A model generated the notes under the pieces. It was not told where the DNA came from and made no database searches. It saw only the letters and a program-made list of their open reading frames with translations. A DNA stretch of 64,000 bases from Microplitis mediator (taxonomy: Eukaryota > Arthropoda > Insecta > Hymenoptera > Braconidae). Of the stretch, positions 1 to 10,300 are shown piece by piece. The translations under genes were made by a program, and so were the position numbers. The stretch is taken from assembly GCF_029852145.1 (NCBI RefSeq), contig NC_079973.1:6096385-6160384 (forward strand), written 5' to 3'. Each line of letters begins with the position of its first letter. The stretch's first letter is position 1.

Positions 1-1685
1 AATGGTTCTTATCTTATTATGCGTTCCTGGTTCAAATTTCATCACTTTTTTTTCATCATTATTTATAATACAAGAAAAATTATAATTATTAAATATATAA
101 TTCTCGTCATTCGAAAATTTTTGTCAAAATACTTTATTTTAGTAGGCTTAGAAAAAATTAGTGATACGAATATTCATTACTGTAAAATCATTGAAGAATC
201 AGATAGATTGAAAATGTCATTAGGATAGTATAATGATCAAAGAGATAGCAAGTTTAACTTTGAAAAATTCAGATCGCAATCTTGAATTCTCAATGTTTGT
301 TTCAAGAAAAAATATAATATAATACAATAAATAATAATAAATATAATTCAAAGCCAAAAATTAATATTATTTGAATAATTCCGGATTTCAAATTATGAGA
401 AAAGTAATTTCTTTTGTATCTTAGGTTAAGAATTGAGGTGCATATATTTTTTCGAGAATTTTATAATTTAATACTCAAAATGTTCGCATCAAAGTAAAAC
501 TTATTCCATGGGTTGATAAAGAAAATTTTCTTAAAATTTTTACCTCAAAGAAAAAAAACAAGTCTATAAACGGTTGACCCTGCAGGCCAGCCCCAAAACT
601 TTTCGCTCTTCTCGAGCTCGAGGAGCTTAAGAGGCTATGTCATCTATTTTCTTTCTCACACACATGTGAACGAACGGGATTGTCCTTGTTGCACTTACAT
701 TAGCAAATGGAAATTTCAAATCAGCCGTTCTCAGATAGAAACGGCAATTTCCGAACTTGAAACATTTCGTTCGATAAATAATAAGTTTAGGCATCGAATG
801 ACATATTTTGTTTAATAATTTGGGTCTTTACCTGTGAAAACGGTTCATTTGAAAATCGACTGGTACACTCTCTTAAAACGAATAATTTCAAGTTATGATG
901 GAACATTAATACGGAATTGAAAAAAAAAGTAATAATATGCAGATGAAAGATCTAAGTTATATTTAATTGAACATTAAAATGGTTTCAAGATAAAATAAAT
1001 TTAAATTCCGCCAGAAAAGATTTTATTTACGGATTATCCTCTTTACCTTCAAAAGTACTTCTAATGTTAATTTTTTTCCCCAGCTGACCTTTTTCTACAA
1101 TTTATCAGGCTTAGGCTTAATTACTTCGTCGATGGTCATAATAAGTTATATATCTTTCACTTCCATATTATACGTGTATGTACTAATATCTTTCGGGATA
1201 GTTGAGGATCTGTCCTCTGTTTTATTGTTTTCCTCGTATAATAATAGTTTGGAAACTACACTTTCACCGAAATATTACAAAATTAAATATTTGTGTATGC
1301 AGCTGTTCGAAAATATTTATCTACTTATCCAACATAATTTTATCTTGTGAGCAGAATAATTTAGTGAGAACTGCAGAATGTTAGTACATTACTCTGGGAA
1401 ATCCCCATACCATCTTCTTATTTATTATTATTCCCTACTACAAAAAACCCTCGAAAAAGTTTCACAAAAATATCATCTATTCCATATTTATGCTTGACAG
1501 GTTGATTTTCTACCATTGAAAAATATAACCATGTAACACCAAGAATTAATTCCAGTTAGGCCGAAATATAATTTCTATGATCTACTTATGTACATCCCTT
1601 CATAACTTAAAATTAATTTTGATCTTTTCCTCCAACTTGTCTTTGTAAATTTCTTAAAATCAATCAACAATAAGACGTTTTCCTA
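1..1685. other. AT-rich intergenic stretch
   Basis: No supportable gene. Short open frames here are low-complexity and lack any recognisable protein pattern. A GC-richer patch at about 571-640 (begins CGGTTGACCCTGCAGGCC) resembles the start of the larger dispersed repeat L at 52139-52790 and is probably a fragment of the same family. Confidence 0.6.
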
Positions 1686-2132
1686 CACTGTAAAAAATCA
1701 CCGGGGTATGTCCAAGCGGTGTAGGTGTTAAAATTATCGGTGTTAAATTGACCCCCGAAAGCGGTGTGAAAATAACGCCGCCACCGGTGTAAATATTCTA
1801 GACCGGTGTTGAAATATTTTATTTTGTGAATATTTTTACTTACTCGATCACTATACTTGTTAATAAATGATATTTTTTATTAATTTTCATAAAGAACTGA
1901 CATTTTTTGTGTTTTATAATCTTGAAAGTTAATACTCCAAGCGGATGCAATTTACCCCGCTTTTACACCGGCATTATTCCGCTTTTACACCGGTATTTTT
2001 GCTCCGGTTACCCTGCTTTGACACCGGCATTTTTAACACCGGTGTATTACTCCTCCTACACCAGTGTAATTTCATTTTTACACCGGGCGGAGTTAAAACG
2101 ACTCCATTTTTAACACCGCTCTTTTTACAGTG
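1686..2132. mobile_element. TA-flanked DNA element with CACTGTAAAAA ends
   Basis: The element begins CACTGTAAAAAA and ends TTTTTACAGTG, and is flanked on both sides by TA, so it looks like a non-autonomous cut-and-paste transposon with a TA target duplication. The interior is built from degenerate copies of a motif around ACACCGG in both orientations. There is no transposase frame. Related end sequences recur at 57132-57300 and 63657. The superfamily is not assigned. Confidence 0.65.
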
Positions 2133-2789
2133 TAGATACATCTTATAATATCATGTTTTCCTGGCTCAAAAGGTCATCTACAACCATCGCACTCACATGT
2201 AGCACTACTGAGAATAATGGTGGAACTCAGCTACAGATAAATCTATAGTGAAATCTATACCAAAAAAAAAATTACCTCTTTGGTTCTCATACTTCCTTAT
2301 TAAAATGCTCGACTTTTGGCAATACAAGTGGCAAAGGGTTAAATGAGAAGGCTTCAATATTGTCTGAAGAGCAAAAAATCACTCAAACTATAGTACATTT
2401 CTTAATATTTATGAACATTTAAACCAAAAATAAATATCTTAGACCTTCTCGTATCAGGTAAAAATAACAGACAAGAAGGTGACAAATATAACTTTGAAAA
2501 ATACTAGAATAGATGCCCGCATGGATCCTTATAATGAGTGTCTGTGTATAAATGAATTCTATAATCATTGCTAAGCGGCTTTTCCTATTATAGTTAATGA
2601 CAATATTTCTCTTCCGAAATTCATTTAAGTCATTGTTTTCTATTGATCCTTTGGATAAGAGGCTTGAAAAATACTAGTATACTTAGATAATTCTGGAACA
2701 ATACAATTGTCATTACGGAAAAAGAAGTAGGGAGTGGACAAAAATGTATACCTAAGTGATCGAAATATTCCAAAACCTCATTACACTTA

Positions 2790-3219
2790 GACTTCATCAG
2801 AACTTATTCGACTGTCGTCTTGTGCAGTGTTCACATCTCGGAGTTTACTAGAAAACCACCTCAATAAGTTTATTTTAAAATTTTCGCTAGCGAATTACAG
2901 TGTCGAGTGCTGAAAACTAACAACGATTCTTTTTAATTCGGCAATTTCATTAGTAAATTGTGATATTAATTAAATATAGAAATTGACTTTAAAATTTACA
3001 ATACTGTAAAAGTTAAAACAATTTTGACAATTTTAGTGTGTAGTGAAAATCAGTGTCAAAAATTGTGATTTAATTTGTTTAAATTTTAGTCAATTTACTG
3101 CAATAATTTCATAAATTGGTATCAATACCCATTTACCAAAAACATTCAGAATAAAAATTGTAACGTGGTGATATCTACAAATTCAGTGAAGTTTTAAACA
3201 AATTATAAGAAAATTAATA
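2790..3219 (+). promoter_or_regulatory. Probable promoter and 5' leader of the ankyrin gene
   Basis: A GC-richer patch (about 2800-2850) with an initiator-like GTGCAGTGTTC precedes an AT-rich leader free of long open frames that runs to the ATG at 3220. The leader would be about 390 nt. This is inferred from composition and position only. Confidence 0.3.
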
Positions 3220-4971
3220 ATGTCGGTGGTTTATAAACGAAGTCATTTTATTGCTGCAGTTCATGCCGGTGATACGAAGAAATTAAAAAGTCTTTTGAGA
3301 TCATCGAAACTCTCTAGCATGCCTAGGCTTTCTATAAGTAAACTAGTGATGCTTGCTCTTCAACGTAAACAACAAAAAGTTGTAGACTTACTTTTACAAA
3401 GAAATTTCAAGTTAAGAAACGAAAGGAATTACTCGAATAATACAACTCTACACTACGCAGTGAAATTGGGAGACTTAAAATTGGTGAAACTTTTGATTAA
3501 AAGCGGCGTGGACATCAACGTCAGAGGACAGTTCGGCTTGACTCCTTTGCATGTCACAGCAATTCATGGCAACCATAAGCTTATGGAATACTTAATTCAA
3601 AACGGTGCGAATATTTCTCTAGAGGGCACAGAGAATATTCTTAAAGGCTATACACCCTTGCACGTTGCCACCGAGTTAAATTTTCCAAAATGTGTACGTC
3701 TGCTCATCAAACATGACAGTTCATTAGTAAATCCAAAAAACCAAGATGTCATCCATCCAATACATATTGCAGTAATGTTAAGAAACTTCAAAATAACTAA
3801 AATACTACTGCCACACATCAACAACATCAACGTTACTTTCAAAGATAAATTTTTCCCGCGGTTCTATTATAATTCTGACCACTGTGAAAGATTTTACGAT
3901 AACTACACTTTGCTACTCTGTGCAATAACTTTTACGTCATTTAAAATTACTAATTTATTAGTAAACCACGGCGCAGATCTCCAGATAAAGAGTGCACTGG
4001 GCAAAACTGCTCTGATAATGGCCGCAGAAACGAGTAATCCTAAAATAGTTAAGCTATTGTTAACTAAGAGCAAAGTAGTAGTAGATTCTGTCAATGACTT
4101 TGACGGATTAGGACGCAATGCTTTGCACTCCATATTCTATAATTATGATAGCATAAGATGTTGGTATTCAAAAAGCGAGTATTATAGCTCGGCAAAGAAA
4201 TTGGAAATCATCAGAATGCTAATAGAAGCGGGAATCGATATTAATGCTTCGATGCAGGCCCCTTACAACTTTCGAGGAGCTACTGCATTGTCTTTGGCAG
4301 TTGTATACGGATTTAAGGATATTGTTCGTTATTTGGTTTATTTAACTGATACTGACTTAAAGCAAATTAACCGCAGCATGTTAGAAAGTGCCCAGATGTT
4401 TGACAATTTAATTTCGCTAGAAATACTGCATGACACTTATTATGTTCAAAACTATAAACGGGATTTCCTAACAATTAATTTCGATTTGCTCACTGCCATC
4501 GTTAGAATCTATTTAATGGGTATACCGGTTGATCAAGAAACTTGGAATTCGATTATGATAGAACCGGCGCATGATATGGATGTTGGCACAAGTGAGCATG
4601 TTCGCGCTATTGAGTTACTCAAAAAACCGATTGAAGAGGTGATTAATAAGATGAAGCAGGAGAAAGTTTTTCATGACAGTAAAATATCTTTTTGGCACAT
4701 GGTGACCTGTGACATGAAGAGCTTAGTTAATCTTGCACGAGTTCAAGAAGTAAGGGATGTGTTGATGAGAATTGAGAGCTACGGAAAAGAATATTTTTAT
4801 TTTTATCAAATACTGAAAAGCCGCTTGGCATACGCGGTGAAGAAAAGTAAATTAATCGACCAAAGCTCACATATAATTTGTAATTCATTTGAAAATGTTT
4901 TAGGGTACGATAATTGTGAAATGATTGTTAGTTTTTTAAATGATGATGAAATGAATTACCTTGTTAATTAG
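3220..4971 (+). CDS. Ankyrin-repeat protein with PRANC-like C-terminus (single exon)
   Basis: An uninterrupted 583-codon gene. Ankyrin repeats are visible around residues 75-103 (TTLHYAVKLGDLKLVKLLIK), 107-136 (LTPLHVTAIHGNHKLMEYLI), 143-173 (YTPLHVATELNFPKCVRLLI), about 177-207, 228-257, 261-292, about 297-342 (interrupted by a Tyr/Ser-rich insert) and 353-385. The C-terminal third is helical and ends with FENVLGYDNCEMIVSFLNDD, which fits the F-box-like PRANC pattern. In characterised PRANC proteins ankyrins bind a client and the C-terminus recruits an SCF ubiquitin ligase; that role here is family-based inference. PRANC proteins are known from poxviruses, Wolbachia and parasitoid wasps, where lateral transfer has been proposed. 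Lack of introns is consistent with such an origin or with retroposition. A decayed copy of its last part lies directly downstream. A plain ankyrin protein without true PRANC function is the alternative. Confidence 0.85.
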   Translation: MSVVYKRSHFIAAVHAGDTKKLKSLLRSSKLSSMPRLSISKLVMLALQRKQQKVVDLLLQRNFKLRNERNYSNNTTLHYAVKLGDLKLVKLLIKSGVDINVRGQFGLTPLHVTAIHGNHKLMEYLIQNGANISLEGTENILKGYTPLHVATELNFPKCVRLLIKHDSSLVNPKNQDVIHPIHIAVMLRNFKITKILLPHINNINVTFKDKFFPRFYYNSDHCERFYDNYTLLLCAITFTSFKITNLLVNHGADLQIKSALGKTALIMAAETSNPKIVKLLLTKSKVVVDSVNDFDGLGRNALHSIFYNYDSIRCWYSKSEYYSSAKKLEIIRMLIEAGIDINASMQAPYNFRGATALSLAVVYGFKDIVRYLVYLTDTDLKQINRSMLESAQMFDNLISLEILHDTYYVQNYKRDFLTINFDLLTAIVRIYLMGIPVDQETWNSIMIEPAHDMDVGTSEHVRAIELLKKPIEEVINKMKQEKVFHDSKISFWHMVTCDMKSLVNLARVQEVRDVLMRIESYGKEYFYFYQILKSRLAYAVKKSKLIDQSSHIICNSFENVLGYDNCEMIVSFLNDDEMNYLVN

Positions 4972-4997
4972 TTTTAATATTACTTAGACACAGAAAA

Positions 4998-5171
4998 ATT
5001 GAGAGCTACGAAGAAGAATATTTTTATTTTAGAAGCTTAGATATAATTTGTAATTTATTTGAAAATGTTTTAGGGTACGATAATTGTAAAATGATTGTTA
5101 GTTTTTAAAATAATGATAATGAAATGAATTACCTTGTTAATTAGTTTTAATAATACTTAGACACAGAAAAA
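4998..5171 (+). pseudogene. Truncated tandem copy of the ankyrin gene 3' end
   Basis: This stretch repeats 4771-4997, which covers the last 66 codons, the stop and 26 nt after it. The copy starts at the same ATTGAGAGCTACG, loses about 55-70 bp in the middle, and resumes at ATATAATTTGTAATT through to the shared ACTTAGACACAGAAAAA. Small indels destroy the reading frame. It is a partial direct duplication, not a second gene. Confidence 0.85.
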
Positions 5172-5210
5172 TATATTCATTTAGAATGAATATATCTTTG
5201 TTCGAGGTTA

Positions 5211-5213
<3 letters not shown>

Positions 5214-5259
<46 letters not shown>
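5214..5259. repeat. (TA)n microsatellite
   Basis: An uninterrupted run of about 22 TA dinucleotides downstream of the ankyrin pseudo-copy. Confidence 0.95.
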
Positions 5260-5261
<2 letters not shown>

Positions 5262-5751
5262 AACCTAATGAGTATTAATTTAAAAAATAAGAAATTAATT
5301 TAATTTAAATAAATAACAGAGTGCTATTGTCATTAATTAGTAATGAATAATGTAAATTAAATAAATTTTTAGTTGTAAATAGATATCGATTACAAATAAA
5401 AAGGATTTGAATCATTTTAAATTAAATCGAATGAAAAAATAATGTATATATAAGAATAAAGTAAAAAAAAATGTATTTAAGACAACATTAATGTCTTAAC
5501 GTGATACAAGATATATTACCATAAAAAAAAGACTGCAGTCACTCTGTTGAATATTAGTAAATAAATATTACATAAGTATGTATATAATGTTAAATAAAAA
5601 AACTTGGATAACATGTAAATAAATAATAAATAAATATGTATATAATGTTGAATAAAAAAAACTTGAAAATAATTCGTAAAATTTGATGATTTATACGTAT
5701 AATATATGTTTAAGTTATAATTAATATCAAAAAATAATTTTTTTTTTTGGG

Positions 5752-6442
5752 TAAGGTAAAAGCTTCTAACCCGCTCACTTTTTCTTGAAGTGAGATTTAA
5801 TTACTCAATATAAATGATTAAATAAAATGAAAAACCATATTTTTTTTTATAGTTATTTTTTGTAGTTTTAAGTATTAGAATAAAATTTAAGTTTGAAGAA
5901 TAATGTTGATAATTAATTATTATTAATTTTTTAAACAAGGTCCTTGAGTGTACCCATAGTCGCTCGCTAAAAGTTGTGATGTACCATTACTCGATCAGCA
6001 CATGGCCCTAGAGCCGCTCAAAGACAATACCAATTAAACTATGATAAGTTTATTGATTTGGAAAATAATTTATAAATTATACTACTTTATTCTTTCACAA
6101 TATAAAATTTCATGAATTTTAAAACTATATTTAGTAAGATATAGTTATCATAATGCTTAAAAAATTTGACGTAACCTAAATTTAATCTAACGAATCAACG
6201 TCAAAGTAAAAAATGCCCGGCTGAGCGCGATTTTGAAAACAGTCACTTAGTTCCAATTTATAATCTATTATCAAATTATTTGATACATTATATTTTAATA
6301 TATTTAGATTCACAAATAATTATTTATCGATACTAATATTTTTCGTTGTAATTTGCCTTTATAAAAATTACAAAAAACTTATAAACAGTTAAAGTGAGCG
6401 ACTAATAGTACTGAGCGGGTATAGGGGCTTTTATATTACCTA
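5752..6442. mobile_element. Element H, copy 1 (TIR AGGTAAAAGCTTCTAACC)
   Basis: The left end AGGTAAAAGCTTCTAACC and the right end GGGGCTTTTATATTACCT are imperfect inverted copies, and further in, CCGCTCACTTT pairs with AAGTGAGCG. No transposase frame is present, so this looks non-autonomous. A second, reverse-oriented copy lies in EHMT intron 6 (39955-40880). Superfamily unknown. Confidence 0.6.
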
Positions 6443-6519
6443 ATTTAAATTTTAACCCAGTTTTGATCAATTACTTTTTTACTTTATTATTAGGAAAACT
6501 TTATTTATAAATTGTAGTT

Positions 6520-7050
6520 ATATAACTTTCCGTTTTAGAACTAAAGCAACTTTCCGTCAACTAATGAAATATCAACTTTTGCCACCAATTTTCTCAGAAA
6601 GTTGCCGTCAACTTATGGAAATGCCAATTTCCGCGGCCAACATGGTGACAACCCAAGCGGCACAAAAATAAATTGTTGACTGTATGTTAAATTTAAAACG
6701 ACAATTTGTTATCATGAATTTAAGTTAACCAATTGTTAACTTAAATTCAACAAAAACTCAACAAATTTTTTTTGTGCCGCTTGGGAAGCTGCTACAATAG
6801 CCCAGGAAACTACTAGAAGGGAAAGTTGATGTCAACTTATAGTCACCCTGATAGCTAAGTTGGCGGCAACCTGGCGACAATCCACTGCCGCAACCTGTCG
6901 TCAAGTTGGTCGCAACTCATGTACACCAACTTTTTGATCAGAAACTCTGGCTATTAGGGCAACAACAGTTACAAAAACTGAAAGTTATCGACAACTTGTT
7001 GACAACTGGTCACAACTGATCAGAAACTCTGGCTATCAAGAGCTGGTCAC
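6520..7050. repeat. Degenerate repeats rich in CAACTTT/GTTGAC motifs
   Basis: The interval contains many imperfect copies of CAACTTTC, GTTGTCAAC and related words in both orientations. A 19-bp word GATCAGAAACTCTGGCTAT occurs twice about 83 bp apart (near 6935 and 7018). It is GC-richer than its surroundings and looks like an old mobile element body; a small MITE is inserted at 6652-6785. Confidence 0.5.
6652..6785. mobile_element. 134-bp palindromic MITE (CCCAAGCGGCACAAAAA)
   Basis: CCCAAGCGGCACAAAAA at the left is matched by TTTTTTGTGCCGCTTGGG at the right, and the middle contains a second palindrome around TTAACCAATTGTTAA. The whole unit can fold into one hairpin. It sits inside the degenerate repeat region upstream of ABCF1. 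Confidence 0.75.
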
Positions 7051-7214
7051 TGAACATTCCAAATAAACAATTCCTACTTTAGCATCCGTAGTATCAGTTC
7101 TTTACAACGTCAAAACTCAGATGCCGCTCTATACTCATTCTGACATTCCCTGTACCTTAACATTCTTTTACTTACCCTAACACGCTGCATAACCCTAAAA
7201 AAACACGTTCTCAA

Positions 7215-7335
7215 TCACTGTCTCCATCAGTTACACTTGGCACTGCACCAGTGATTAGTGAAAGTAATTAAATAGCACCAGGTGTGTCTCCATCATCACC
7301 TTTTACAACTCCAGTGCTAGTCTACATCCTCCAAT
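7215..7335 (+). promoter_or_regulatory. Candidate start site and leader of ABCF1
   Basis: An arthropod-type initiator TCAGTT occurs at 7227-7232, about 110 nt before the ATG at 7336, in a locally C-rich stretch. A second TCAGTT-like word is near 7103. Inferred from motif and position; no TATA box is convincing. Confidence 0.3.
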
Positions 7336-10300
7336 ATGTCAACAAAATCGAAAAAAGACATGGAAGAAGTAACGGATAAAATCTCTGACATGTCAGTCGA
7401 GGATCCAGGTAAAAAATTATCTCACAAAGAAAAGAAAAAATTAAAAAAGCAGCAGGAATATGAGAAAAATCTGGAGATGATGACTAAAGTCGGCGGTCAG
7501 GGTCACAGTGAACTAGATTCAAATTTCACCGTATCTCAAAGCGAAACACAAAACCGTGGTGCGCAATTATTAGAGCATGCTGTTGATATCAAAGTTGAAA
7601 ACTTCAGTATTGCTGCTAAGGGTAAGCAATTGTTCACCGATGCTACTCTATTGATAGCACAAGGTAGACGTTATGGTCTCGTCGGTCCTAATGGGTAATT
7701 ATTAAATTCACTAGCTCTATAATTATTTTATTCATTTATTTAAGGGCATTCTTAGACTGCCCTCCACTTTTTAAAAATTTTCAATGCCTCTACTGTCATA
7801 AATATATTCAAATTTTATTAATTAATTAAAAAAAAAAAATTGAAACTTTAATTGAAAAACGGATAACGTAGTAGTAATTTTGCCGAGATATAGAATTTAA
7901 AAAAAAATGCTTACAGTTTTTATCAATTAGAATTAAATGAAATTTGTTGAATACATTTTCGCCTAAAAAATTTGAAAATTCGAATTATAAAATTCAAGTG
8001 AAGATTCTACTGAAATTTATTTTCCAAATTTCGTATGATGCTGAAATTAGCCGTCTAAAAATTTTGGATTTTTTTAAAACTATAAATTAAAAAAAAAAAA
8101 TATTTCAAAAAATTGCACTTGTAGTTTTTTTAGTTTTTTAAATTAAATTGTTGAAAAAAAAATTCGAAAATTATCAAGTGTCTGCTAACTTCAGGATCGT
8201 AATTTCGTTTAATTCTCAATTGATATCAATTGTAAGTAATTTTTGTTAAATCTTTGCCTCGACATAATTACTACGACATTGTCCTTTTTTCAATTAAGAT
8301 TTCAATTTTTTTTTAATCAATTGATAAAAATTTTGACACGTTTATGATAATTGATGAGTGTGAATCCAGCAGACATCAGACAAATTTACAATTATATATA
8401 AATAGACTTAATAATTAATAAAATTAAATTTTAAAAAATGCGCATTTAAAAATTTTTCAAATTAACAAGTGCATTTTTTATAAATATTATTTTTTTAATT
8501 ATTTACCCTATTTATTTATAATTTTAAATTTATCTGTTGTCTGCTACATTCACACTCATAATAATTGAAAATTTTTAAAAAGTGGGAGGCACTGTCTGAG
8601 AATGGCCTTAACTATTTCTATAAATATATTTTTATTTAAAATATCTAGACATGGAAAGACAACACTACTGCGTCATATAGCAAGTAGAGCATTCAATATA
8701 CCACCAAATATTGATGTACTTTATTGTGAACAAGAAGTCGTCGCTGATGACACACCAGCTGTTCAAGTTGTACTTAATGCTGATGTTAAATGCAAAGAAC
8801 TACAAAATGAGTGTCAAAAATTAGAGCTACAAGCTGAATCTAATAGCGACGAAGCCATCCAAGCACGATTACAAGAGGTGATTTATTTATTTATAAATTA
8901 TTTGAAATAAATTCAATTATTTAAATGCTGATATGTATGAATTGAACAGGTTTATGAAGAACTCAAAGCGATAGGAGCTGATTCAGCAGAACCACGAGCT
9001 CGTAGAATCCTTGCAGGTCTTGGGTTCAGTCGTTCAATGCAAGACAGACCGACTAAAAATTTCTCCGGAGGATGGAGAATGCGTGTTTCTTTAGCACGAG
9101 CTCTATTTGTTGAGCCTACACTTCTACTACTTGATGAACCTACGAACCATTTAGATCTCAATGCCGTTATTTGGTTGGATAACTATCTACAAGCATGGAA
9201 AAAAACTCTGCTGATTGTATCTCACGACCAAAGTTTTCTGGACAACGTTTGCACGGACATAATTCACTTGGATCAGGAAAAATTATTTTATTACAAGGGT
9301 AACTACACGTTATTCAAAAAAATGTACGAGACCAAGTGGAAGGAGTCGTTGAAGTTGTACGAGAAGCAGGAGAAACGTATCAAGGATTTGAAAGCTTCAG
9401 GACAGAGTAAGAAACAAGCTGAGAAAAAACAGAAAGAAGCTCTGACTAGGAAACAAGAAAAGAATAGAACTAAAATGCAGAAACAGGAAGAAGATACCGG
9501 CCCGCAGGAACTTTTACAAAAACCGCGGGAGTATATTGTGAAGTTTAGTTTCCCTGATCCACCCCCACTTCAACCGCCTATTTTGGGTCTTCACAGTAAG
9601 TTTCTTATTTTTCTACAGTAAAATATGATCCTGAAATTACCAGACAATTAGATATTTTAAGATTTGTTTTTTTTTTTTCTGCAAGTCAATTACAAAAAAA
9701 AAAAAAACTAAAAATATGCACGTATAGAAAATTCAAAAAACTGTAGGTGCAATTTTTTTAAATGTTTTTTTTTTTATAATTTGTCGCTTTTAGAAAAATC
9801 CAAAAATCATAAAACGTCGTCTAACTTAAATGATACTGAAGTTAGCGGAGGTCTAATAATTTTTGGATTTTTATAAAAGCGACAAATTATAAAAAAAAAA
9901 AAAAATATTTAAAAAAATGCACCTACAATTTTTTTAATTTTCTACATGTGGATATTTCAAGTTTTTTTTTTTTTTAAATCTATTTTTCGAAAAAAAAAAA
10001 TACGAAAATTATCGGTTGTGTCAACATCAGAATCATAAAAATATGATACTGAATTTAACCGCCATCTAATAATTTTTGGATTTTTTTCAAAACAATGAAT
10101 TGTAAAAAAAAGTATTTTAAAAAATTGCACCTGCAATTTTTTGAATTTTCTACATGTGCATATTTTTAGTTTTTTTTTTTTTTTTTTATAACTGTCCTGT
10201 TGAAAAAAAAAATACAAAAATTCTTGATCGTGTCAATTTCAAGATCAAAAATATTTCTGTTATTTTTATTAATTAATTGATTTATTATTTTTTTTTATTT

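Larger units (their letters stand above)
7740..8611. mobile_element. Element C, copy 1: TTAA-flanked, in ABCF1 intron 1
   Basis: The element is bordered by TTAA at 7740-7743 and 8608-8611. Its ends GGGCATTCTTAGACTGCC and GGCACTGTCTGAGAATGGCC are inverted repeats, extended by CCACTTTTTAAAAATTTTCA. TTAA duplication is typical of piggyBac-like elements; no transposase is encoded. Truncated relatives lie at 18007-18426 and 37890-38265. It carries a nested MITE-A (8035-8200) and MITE-B (8354-8559). Without it the intron would be about 86 bp. Confidence 0.75.

Noticed and set aside
19..2148. Several 60-72 codon open frames before the ankyrin gene
   Set aside because: Low-complexity AT translation without domains, codon bias or leader; two fall inside the CACTGTAAAAA element.
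3220..4971. Ankyrin gene as a polydnavirus vankyrin
   Set aside because: Vankyrins are short proteins of few repeats resembling I-kappa-B; this one has 583 residues, about eight repeats and a PRANC-like end, and no viral segment motifs or neighbouring viral genes are visible.
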